DNA of 64,000 nucleotides from Symsagittifera roscoffensis (lineage: Eukaryota; Xenacoelomorpha; Acoela; Convolutidae): contig NC_087066.1 in assembly GCF_963678635.1 (NCBI RefSeq), positions 56,810,312 to 56,874,311 on the forward strand, written 5' to 3'. The notes under the pieces were generated by a model. That model had not been told where the DNA came from, did not search any database, and saw only the letters and a list, made by a program, of their open reading frames with translations. The position numbers and the translations under genes are program-made. Positions 54,352-64,000 of the stretch are shown piece by piece. The stretch's first letter is position 1, and each line of letters begins with the position of its first letter.

Positions 54352-57300
54352 TCAAAGGCTCTTCAATTTATTTTTTTCGGAATTAAAAAGGAAAGCTACT
54401 AGTTTCAGCGTGCAAAAAATACAGCTTACGATAATGGCTATCATAGTTGCGAGAATACTAATGATAATTCCAAATATGAGAGTCAGTGCATGCGCGTATG
54501 ACCAGACATTGCTCTGTTTTACGTCAAACCTAGTCGAGTGTCTTTTTTCGATAAGACTGTCGATGAACTTTTCTAGTTTTTCTTCAGATCCGATTCGCAA
54601 TTTATGGTAAACTTTCTTGACATTTGAAGCGTAGAAGTCGATGTTTTGAGCCATGTCGTGGACTGCTTTTGAGACAGAATCGCGAGTTGGAAATTTTCCG
54701 AGAGGGATGCTCATGTTAGCTCTGCGCATCATGTCTTCGATGTAGAATTGGTCGCGACCTGTTTGAAACATTATCAGTTCAACCCAGCATGTTCAAAGCA
54801 AAAAGTCGGTTATAATTTTATAATTTGATTACTTTGGAAATAATAATTTGACTTTTCGGTATGAATTTAGGCACGAGCGATGCTATATTTTCACAGGCGC
54901 TTTTGTTGTGGTTCCGAATACCTTCCTAGAGTTGGGAAGGAATTGTTGCCTAGGGTTAGTTTTTTTTTCACGCTAAATCAGGACCACGCGGGTGCAAGTG
55001 TGATAAAGAGGTCCCTGTAAAAACCAAGCGTGACTGAGGGGTCCCGCTACACTAATTCTCAGCAAATGCAGCTATTAAATAGTTCAGTGGATTAGTTGGT
55101 CATTTTGAAGTCTTTTTCTTAAACGTAATTGTTTCTGCCTCATTTGGGCTAGTGTATTCGATGCTTTGATTGACATCAACGAAGCAATAAAACTTTGAGA
55201 CCCTATTAACATAGAGGACCTCGTGAGTTTCTTGGGGACACTCTTTCACATTTGTACCCAGGACCACTAATAAATGATAAATTATCTTGTATAGAATTTT
55301 GACCAGTTGATCAAGTTTTCTCAAATTGGGTTAGTTTCATCAAAAAAGTTTCAGTCATAAATTGTTATTAAACCTTAAAGGGCCTTAAAGCCATGGTTTT
55401 TCTTTGAAATTCAAAAAATTTATACCATTTTAATGAAAAAGTTTTGAAATGCTCTAATAACTACAGAAATGCATACTTAATAATGTTTTTATGAAAACAC
55501 TTGTCCATGTATGCAAATTTTTGAGTATAACTCAATTCATTTGCTAAAAATGAGATATAATTGTGCCTTCCAAATACGAAAGCGTTCATGAAGTGAAAAA
55601 ACGCGAAGACTTACAGTGTCGAAAGTGGTTTCAATTTTTAAGATTCATGAACGTAGTATATACTTTCATAAAAAGAAAAGTTTTTGTTCAAATTTGATTT
55701 TCGCGGTATTACTTCTGATTTTTCAGTTTCAGTTAATTTTTTTTGATAAGAGGAGGGCAGACTCCCCAATCGGGCAGCCAAATTGTAAAGGTCACGAAAA
55801 ACTTGACCGACAGCTTCGGAAGTGGAATTAAATTTGCAGATTTCCCAGCGGAAAAAAGTTCACCGATTGTTCCAGGTGTCTTAAATTGGGATAATTTTAT
55901 CACATAAAGTATCAATCTTAAATTAATCTTGAAGTTCAAAGAGCGTTAACCTGATATATATTTCAAAAAAGAGCTGATGAGGGCAGTGAAGACTCCTATT
56001 TAGTTCGTGATGATTTTTTTTCTCAGCAAAAGTCGAAAGTCAAGTCAATTTTTTGTTCAATAACTCTTTTTCAACTGTCTATTGGCCATGTTCTTCAAAA
56101 ATTGAAAAAAAAATCAATCATTTTTTTTTTCAGTTTTCATAGTTCTTATACACCTTTCCTACATTGTTGGCTATGTTTAGTGACTAGTGTTTGGTTTCAT
56201 TAATAGCGCAGGTCTGTGCGGCAAGCGGATATAGAACTTGGGTGTCCGGGACAGGTCATTTGAAAAATCACTCATCAATTTTTATTTTCTTGCTTTTTTT
56301 CACATTTTGACCCTTTTCAAAGCCTTTTCTTGGCTTTTTTGTTTGTGTTTGCGAAGCTAAGCTTCGCCTCTGTGTAAAATATCTTATAAAGTGCTGATTA
56401 AATTATCCGGACACAACGCATAAAACTTGAAACTTAAAATGCTTTTTTCACAATTGGGGTTAACGTTAGACAAAACTTGCTTAGAATTTTTACAAAATTA
56501 TTATGGTGCAATTTTTTTTGCGAAATTCGGTCCCCAAACTGTTAGTCCAAAACCGATGGCTTTTGGCTTTATTTTGTCAATGAAAAGTTACGCCGAAACT
56601 AACGGATCAATTGCTGACAAAAATATATCAAAGTGAGCCTCTTATGTAGCCTAACAATTTCAAGACGGGTATGATTGCCAAGAGTTTATATATAATTTTT
56701 GTTGTTGTTAAACAGTCAAAAAGCGTTTTTTGTTACTAAATTTGTTTTGAACAATTTTATGGAGATCTTATCCTCTCAAGTTGTTGGGCTCCATCTGAGG
56801 CTCTCTTTGATATAATTTTGTCAGCAATTGATCCCGTAGTTTCAGCGTAATTTTTGCTAGACTTAGAAAGCCAAAACCGATTGGTTTCGGTTTCGGGATA
56901 AGCTTTTGGGCCCGATATTTCAGAAAACAATTTCAACCATATTAATTCTGCTAAAATTCTAAGCAAATTTTGTCTTCATCATTTTTTGCCTAAAATCAAC
57001 CCGATTTGAGAAGAACGCGTTTTAAATTTACAGCCTTTTGTCCTGATAATTTAAATCAGTACTGTATCGAAGTGATGCACAAAAATTAGCTGTAAGTTTT
57101 TTTGGTTGCTCTGGTGCAACTAGTACCTTGTGGTGAGGTGATGAATGCGACTCCTGCAGTGACCCCTTCGGTTGTTGAACTCATTCCGCAGTGGGTGAAG
57201 AAGACTTTGCTGAAAATAACAAGATTAAAGAACTCGTTTATCAAGTTATGCTTTGAAGTGCATTGATCTTGATTTGATGGAAACATAGTTAGAATAAATT

Positions 57301-59833
57301 TTGGAAAAAAAACGTTTGCAAGCTTGAAGGCACTTATGCAACACCTATTTTTTTAAATAGGTTTTTTTTCAGATTTTGTTTGTGTGATTTTCAACAGACT
57401 GTTTTAGGAGTGTTTGTTAATAAATTTAAACAGACTTAATTTTAGGAGTGTTTGTTGTGCTAAGGGCTAACTAGAAGGGACCTAAGACTTTGAAGAGCGA
57501 TGAGGATTTGAGATTGAACTACATACACTTTCTCGTCGTTCAGGATATGCCTCTGAGGCATATGTTTTTTGATAATCATCTGCTTCTCGTTCTTCACGGG
57601 TAATTTACCCTCGTCATAAAACTTGTGTGACCACATCACATTGAACATGTCTTGATTCTCCAAAGCTTCTTTGACTTCTCGGAACCGCGAATCCGAGTAG
57701 GCGAAGAAGGTTCCCAGTGCTACATATAGAATTGGCCTCTGGGATTCTTCGAGGAACTTTCGGATGTCGGTGGGGACTTCGGACGTGTCAGTAGGCAAAG
57801 GCAGGATCCCAGTGACCATTAAGTTAGGAGGATGGTCACTCATTTGAGTCATTGGTTGGCCTAATTAGCAACAGGTTCTATTAAAGATTCCTAACTCAAG
57901 TTCCAATGCCCTTGAACTGTGTCATATGTATTTAGTATATAAATTCAGAACTCCGTTGATGATACATGATTGACTTGTAAAAATAATTATAACGGGCTTA
58001 ACTATGGCACTGCTGAAATTTGAAGCAAAAGACGAAAAATAAATGCAATAATTTTGGAATTTGAATTTATTGAAATGCGTTCAGTGCACTGCTCATTAGA
58101 AAAGACTAAAATTTCATTGAATAGGCATCAAAAATTTAAAAGGTTTTTGGTTAAAAAATTGCTTTTGACAATGATGAAAGAGACTGACCGCCTAAGGATA
58201 TGCTGGGATATGAATTGATGGCGTGTTCGAAATTGTCGAACATCTCTAGACCCAGTCCCTCTCTGATTTGCCGCAACTGATCGATCGCTTGTTCCCCGAA
58301 GATGTTAATGTACGAGATGTAGATGCTGTGGAACAAATACGTGTGTAGTTTGAAATACCAGTCGGGTCTGCTTTCCTTCGGAACGTAGTCCATCGTTAGA
58401 CCTAAATCGACAATTTGAGGAAAATCAAATCACAAGAAAATCAAAATCAAATCATTTTTTTTTCGCCTCAGCTGCAGGGCAATTTTTGTACAATAGATGC
58501 TTTTAATTTTTTTCTAACTTGTACGGGAACCGTCGTAACAAATTGAAGTTTTTCTCATTTTTGGAGTAGTTTGGGGTCTTTAGTGTTGTTTTTCTTGTTC
58601 GGTAATTTTCGCATGTAATAAACTTGTCCATCGTTTAGTTTTCAAAGAATCTTGAATCTTGGCAGGATGAATTATAACTACTGACCTATGGTTAAGTTGT
58701 GTCCAGATTTCCACGTGGCGATGTGAGGAAGAGCCGGTGTCCAAATGTAGGCAAAGGGGACGTCGTGATTTTCAGCTGCAGTCGCCGCTCCCACCCCGAA
58801 GCACTCTGCCAGCACCAGGTCTGGTCTGTCGTGCCGAATCAGCGAGTCCATAGAGTTGTAAGAGTATAGAATAGATGCTGAAATGATTCCAAGTATCAGG
58901 GTCATCTCTGAGCTTCATTGTGAAGCCAATCAGCCGCCTTAATTTTGTTATTGATCCGACCACCAAGTACGCAACAATTTTTTTATTCGGGGGTTTTGTA
59001 CTATTTTTAGTAAGTTATGCTCAAATTCATCAAAATGACAGATGTGGTATGTGAACAAAAAATGACCATCAAAGCTAACAAGTGGTGAGGTTGTTGAAGA
59101 AGTGGAAGCCGTTGTGGCTGGTCTTGGGACTGGGGTAGTACCACACGCCAGTGTCGAAGAAGTCAGCCCCCAATTCACTAGCCACTTCCTTGCACTGACT
59201 GCCCACTACATACGTCACTCGGTACTTCTCACGTACTAGATACAAAAAAAAATAAAAAATTAATCAGATTGTTCAATAAGATGATCTCTTGATTTTCAAA
59301 AAACTTCGACATCGTGATTTTTAATAAACCTTGAAATCCGATATATCTTAGTAAAGATATGTTTTTTAAATTTCAGCAGCCAGAAACAATTTGAGCGTAA
59401 TTAAGCTTTGGCTTATCTAAAAGAGTGCACTTTGCAAACCGCAGCGCACGTATGATAGGAACCATCTGTTATATTACTGCTTGTGAATTCCAAGGATCAT
59501 TATTGCTTGTGGACAAGGATCACTACCACTTTGTCACAAAACGATTTTAATAGAATCTTAAAAAAATGCAATAATTTTATGGTTACGTTGTGAGGTTTTC
59601 AGCCTACCTTTCTGCTCAACTATGGAAGGGATTTTGTTCAACAGGGTGTAGACTATCGGTTTGGTTGCGCTAATTCGAGAATCGCATGCTGAAAATATTG
59701 CCACGTGGAAAGGCTGTGTTCCGCTAGTCGTCTTCTTCGACTCATGTTTCTCACGAGTAGAACTTTTTCCCTTGGTTTCTGTAAATGGAATAAAAGTCAG
59801 AAAAATACAGAGAATGAATATTCGCAACTTCAT
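54352..59833 (-). CDS. UDP-glycosyltransferase, membrane-anchored
   Basis: Proposed exons in transcript order: 59833-59608, 59235-59080, 58877-58686, 58401-58189, 57860-57527, 57209-57127, 54758-54352 (536 aa). All six introns are GT-AG and keep frame (phases 1,1,1,1,2,1). Family members transfer sugar from a UDP-sugar to small lipophilic acceptors in the ER lumen. Seen: signal peptide (KLRIFILCIFLTFIPF), DRPDLVLAECFG in the acceptor half, LYVALGTFFAYSD starting the donor half, the UGT signature around FFTHCGMSSTTEGV and GRDQFYIED, a C-terminal membrane span (LTLIFGIIISILATMIAIIV) and a Lys-rich cytosolic tail. The N-terminal catalytic His position reads Ser-Arg here (DSRISATKP). Exon 3 start is the least certain join: a UGT-like alternate frame lies just upstream. 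Confidence 0.88.
55265..56375. repeat. Repeat B copies in UGT intron 6
   Basis: Plus-strand copies at about 55280-55420 and 55690-55960 with TTTTCTCAAATTGGGTTAG, TTCCCAGCGGAAAAA and a region of GAGGAGGGCAGACTCC. It ends in a perfect palindrome GCGAAGCTAAGCTTCGC followed by CTCTGTG at 56350-56373. This is the clearest copy of the shared 3' motif. Confidence 0.65.
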
Positions 59834-61646
59834 AATGGTTGCAAGTTGGCACTCAAAGTCCAAATTGACGCTTTTCTAAATTTAAACTCAATAGTAAAAT
59901 GAGATTATTTTGTCAGATGTGACAAATCGGCTATCTAGTTTAGATGATATTTTATAGATTACAGGTTGATGAAACGTATTAATCTTCTCGATCTGTTTGT
60001 AAAAGTAGTCATGACTTTCATTTAGCAAATCGATTTTGAAGGATATGGCACAGTTCATAGTAGTCATGTAAGTATCAAATCTGCTCTGGAGCCAAAGATT
60101 TCATCTTAGGTTTTTGACCTTCGATCGGTGTGCGTTTTCCGTTTAATTAGCTAACGAACTATTTTCAATGCAGAAAGTTTGCAGTTTGCCTTAAACTACC
60201 AAGTTATTCTTATTTTAATGTTCAAGCCAATTAAATGTTCAGATATTGGCATAAATGTAATGAGAATTGATCAGATATTACCGGGACTCTGATAGCTTTG
60301 AACCTCCTCCAATGACAACACATTTTTTTTGAAAAGTTTTGTTAATTATCGATTCCCGCGAAATATGTAACGCAGAATCCTAATTTCATCTAACCTTCTT
60401 TTTTGGATTCTGCGACAATAAGGACATATGTACTTAGAGGTTCTTTTTCTGATGTTTGTTACCCTGACACCCGAAGCTGGACCTACTTAAAATCATTTAT
60501 TTAATTGCGTTTGCGATAAGCAAGGGTATTTCAATCGGGTATTGGACTTTTTTTTTTCCTGTTAACAGCTTTCTCCACAGGATCTTCACTTTTAGAGCTT
60601 CACTTCCAGAGGATCTTTCATCTCACTTGCTCAATTTGTTAAAAATTCAAATCAAACTATTATCACTTAGCTAGTACTTAATTCAAGCCCGTTTCAGGTA
60701 ATAATTATCTTTTCAATAATATTTTCAATGTTTTTTTCGGGTTCTTGGTTTTTGTCCTAGTTTCTGTCGGTCATTTTCCTTCTTTTAAATACAATTTTTT
60801 TCTGGTAGGGTTTTTATTGGTCTACTTTTTAAAACAGAGGTTTTGTTCCAATTTAAACAGTTTTACTATAACTGAAACTTAAATTTGTAAATTTACCATG
60901 TCTGATTTGAGTTTTATTTTCATTTCGTTTTTTTTTAATTGTTTAAATAGTTTCAGTCTATTTATATCGACTAAGTCACATTATTTTGCGTAATTACGAA
61001 TACAAAATATATCCGTTTGGGAGTATGCGTTTCAGATTGGATTGGTCGTAAAAAATTTTAAATTTAATGAAATTTCTTATGACAACAGTTTCGATTTCGG
61101 CTCAACAGGTTTCAACCCAAAGTTTGTCGCATTTGTTGCCGCTCGGTAAATGATTTTTAAGTGCTGTTTATGAACTTCATCTGATACAAATTTGAAGTTT
61201 TTGTGGCTCTAATTTTTCAGTTTTTGTCAAATTATTTTTCAAGTAATTTTTTCCAACTTCATTCTTTATTTTTAATTTTTTTTCTATTTTGTAGCTTCGC
61301 CTCTGCATCAAAGCTTACAGTTGTTCCGACTTTAGAAGAGGAAGAAAATGTATGTTTGAACTGATTGTATATTCAGATTACTTTCATAATCAAAGTTATA
61401 GAGCAGTGATCAAGCCTGGAATGAACGTGTTTTCAAGCGTGTTTTCCAAGCACTATTTTAAACGTGCTTGGAGCTCGCAAACTTTATAGATGAAAATTTT
61501 TTATACCACCGTGGAAGCGTATTATTATCCCGCAGTCGAAACTGTTCCAATGAAATCAGGCAATTTAATTAGCGATATTATATTACTTTCCCTACTTTCG
61601 AACAAAGTGGTTTTCTGGTGGTTTGTTTTCTGGCTAAATTCGACTT
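59834..61646. other. Upstream of UGT; spacer with composite repeat copy
   Basis: A TTTAG acceptor-like site on the minus strand ends at 59876, about 42 bases before the UGT ATG. Most of the rest is AT-rich. A partial composite element begins at 60508 (GCGATAAGCAAGGGTATT) and reaches a CTTCGCCTCTG end at about 61298. No gene seen. Confidence 0.5.
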
Positions 61647-63243
61647 TCTAAGTAGCCATCTTTGTCGATTATAACATCTGAAAGCTTTTGAAGTCCAAAA
61701 TTGAGAAGTAACATAAATCACTTGAGACTTATAAATCTCTGTAATTCAAATTGAGATTTTTATTGCGCCATTTTTTTGCCCCATTACGGTGTGGGCGCCA
61801 AATTAAATCATTCCAAATTGACGAGGTGAGCTATTTGCTCATTTTTACGTTATCAGATGCAAGACATATCATTTTGTTTTACTTTATATGGCTTTTTGCT
61901 GATATAACCTAAAAACCAAAATGCAGAAGAAGTTGAAAATATTTTGCTTCACTCTCTGTAGCAAATAGTTTGGTTTCATGCAGAGAAATTGCAGATTTAT
62001 GAACCAGGACGCCATCTTGATTGATAGATAGTACGTTGGCTTTATAGAGTTTGAAAAGATGTGATTTTGGGCTCTTTTCCACTTCCCCCCAGCTTTCAAA
62101 ATATCGAGTTTTTTTGTTTGTTTTTTGTGTTATTACGGCTAAATGCGTGAAGTTACGATGTAAAGTATGAAGAACAAATCTGTTCACAGTTGTTGATTTG
62201 TTCACCACGCCAAATTTCATTACATTATGACAATGTTAATTAAATAAGGTTTTCAAAATTGAATTTGAAGGGGGGACTGGAAAAGAGCTTAATTTTGGTA
62301 CAAAATGGTCAGTTAACTAATAATTCCACCTTGCTTTCGTAATTTCTGTAAAATAAAAGCAACATGACATTTGAAAGATATTTGTGTTTCACTTTCAATC
62401 TTTTTCACTCACATGGAAACGCCGAGGTCACATCGATGTTGATCATTTTCTAAGTAGCCATCTTTGTCGATTATAACATCTGAAAGCTTTTGAAGTCCAA
62501 AACTCAGAAATAACATAAATCACTTGAGACTTATAAATCTCTGTAATTCAAATTGACATTTTTATTGCGCCATATTTTTGCCCCATTACGGCGTGGGCGC
62601 CAAATTAAATCATTCCAAATTGACGAGGTGAGCTATTTGCTCATTTTACGTTATCAGATGCAAGACATATCATTTTGTTTTACTTTATATGGCTTTTTGC
62701 TGATATAACCTAAAAACCAAAATGCAGAAGAAGTTGAAAATATTTTGCTTCACTCTCTGTAGCAAATAGTTTGGTTTCATGCAGAGAAATTGCAGATTTA
62801 TGAACCAGGACGCCATCTTGATTGATAGATAGTACGTTGGCTTTATAGAGTTTGAAAAGATGTGATTTTGGGCTCTTTTCCACTTCCCCCCAGCTTTCAA
62901 AATATCGAGTTTTTTTATTGTTTTTGTGTTATTACGGCTAAATGCGTGAAGTTACGATGTAAAGTATGAAGAACAAATCTGTTCACAGTTGTTGATTTGT
63001 TCACCACGCCAAATTTCATTGCATTATGACAATGTTAATTATATAAGGTTTTCAAAAGTGAATTTGAAGTGGGGACTGGAAAAGAGCCTAATTTTGGTAC
63101 AAAATGGTCAGTTAACTAATAATTCCACCTTGCTTTCGTAATTTCTGTAAAATAAAAGCAACATGACATTTGAACGATATTTGTGTTTCACTTTCAATCT
63201 TTTTCACTCACATGGAAACGCCGAGGTCACATCGATGTTGATC
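61647..63243. repeat. 801-bp tandem duplication
   Basis: The unit begins TTTCTAAGTAGCCATC at 61647 and again at 62448, and ends ATCGATGTTGATCA. Copies are about 97% alike by eye, with small indels (for example in the T-rich run near 62110 and 62911). A 103-codon minus-strand frame in copy 1 (61909-62220) is broken in copy 2, so coding function is unlikely. Confidence 0.92.
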
Positions 63244-63374
63244 AATTTAAAACGGTAATTCAGCATTGGGTTTGAAGCATCATATTCCAGAGATATCTTG
63301 ACCGTTTTAAAACCGTTTGAAGCTTGTTGGCGTCTAACCAAAACGAAGTTTGGTTTGATGTCAACAAGCTAATC

Positions 63375-63530
63375 TTAATCTGAACTATTTTAAAACGAAT
63401 GCCTGTTACATTTTTGTCATCAGCAAACAGGAAAACTTTCGTTTTTTGGCAGCTCAGGATTAGATTATTATGTTAATTAAGGATAAAAGTGAACCTAATA
63501 TAGACCCAAGAGGTAAACTTTCTTTAGTTT
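63375..63530 (-). pseudogene. Reverse transcriptase remnant
   Basis: Minus-strand reading gives LGSILGSLLSLINII (about 63512-63470), a decayed form of the GVPQGSILGPLLF motif, and about 20 codons later FLFADDKNV (about 63433-63407) in a shifted frame. Only the catalytic part of a non-LTR RT survives. Confidence 0.6.
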
Positions 63531-63639
63531 GAAGCATGATATTGAAATTGTTACTTCAGCTGATTGGATACATAATTAAAGACATGGCCAGTAGATTCTA
63601 AACCATACAAGCATAATCTATTAAAGATCTTTAGTTTCT

Positions 63640-64000
63640 TTTAGTCTGTCTGTTTATTTTTGTCGGCTTAGTACTCTTAGCTCGATAGTGCATCTTGATT
63701 CGAAGATGCTGTAACTCCCTATGCTTGAGACGACAAAGCGTGGGAGTTCTATTCCAGCTGAGACCTGTTTTTTTTTGCAATCAGAAAATATTGGCTAATT
63801 TAGATTTTTTGTCTCTGCTTAGTTCCGCAGAAAGGATTTTTTTTTTAAAACCTAGCATTCCCAAAACTCTTTGTAGAGTTTCTAATAGTGCAGGATTTTT
63901 CGTTCCGAAAACTTGGGGTTATATTGCATTTTAAATTGACAAAATGTTTTTCTGAATTTTTTTCCGTGCGATTTGCATAGTCATTCATATTTGTATCGTA
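63640..64000 (+). repeat. Composite repeat, third tRNA-like module and tail
   Basis: TTGTCGGCTTAGTACTC, then GCTCGATAGTGCATCTTGATTC, TGCTTGAGACGACAAAGCG and AGTTCTATTCCAGC match the third module and tail of copy 1 (31190-31420). The copy runs off the right edge. Confidence 0.65.

Noticed and set aside
61909-62220. 103-codon ORF on the minus strand
   Set aside because: Its duplicate copy is frameshifted, and no domain or splice context is seen.

Overview
The window comes from a eukaryotic nuclear genome, most likely an invertebrate animal. The host genes are split by AT-rich introns with mostly GT-AG borders, they are animal-type genes (cap methyltransferase, UDP-glycosyltransferase with a C-terminal membrane anchor, JmjC oxygenase), and roughly half of the DNA is transposon remains and tandem repeats. 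I cannot name the species. Several start codons lie just 3' of a polypyrimidine-AG acceptor, which would fit spliced-leader trans-splicing or short 5' UTR introns.

Layout. 1-8297 (minus): a decayed gypsy-like LTR retrotransposon (gag, zinc knuckle, protease, RT, RNase H, an acidic 300-codon insert, integrase, C-terminal tail), running off the left edge. 8487-9620: a 21/42-bp minisatellite upstream of its gag. 9621-11690: no gene seen. 11690-13725 (plus): a decayed reverse transcriptase element with a C-terminal PD-(D/E)XK-like domain. 14226-18786 (plus): a decayed CR1-like LINE with an SGNH-esterase ORF, a PHD-like finger ORF1 and an endonuclease/RT ORF2, ending in (CAA)n. 19714-23740 (minus): a second, nearly intact LINE of the same general type, with one frameshift in ORF2. 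24183-26850: non-coding, with direct repeats. 26850-29130: a CATC-type satellite containing a truncated LINE 3' end.

Host genes start at 29531. YRDC/Sua5-like (29531-30166, plus) is one uninterrupted exon and should make the threonylcarbamoyl-adenylate precursor of tRNA t6A. CMTR1 (32357-42208, plus, six exons, 871 aa) is the mRNA cap-1 2'-O-methyltransferase, with G-patch, FtsJ-type methyltransferase and C-terminal WW-like region. A secretory JmjC/cupin-8 oxygenase (45113-54129, plus, five exons, about 529 aa) follows. A UDP-glycosyltransferase (59833-54352, minus, seven exons, 536 aa) converges on it. Exon joins were worked out by hand from reading frame, phase and splice signals; two introns are best explained by GC-AG borders. 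YRDC and CMTR1 both act on RNA modification, but nothing in the sequence shows they are co-regulated.

The introns and spacers hold many copies of a composite repeat built from tRNA-like modules and a GCGAAGC palindrome, a second dispersed repeat, antisense LINE debris, an 847-bp tandem triplication (51512-53780) and an 801-bp tandem duplication (61647-63243).
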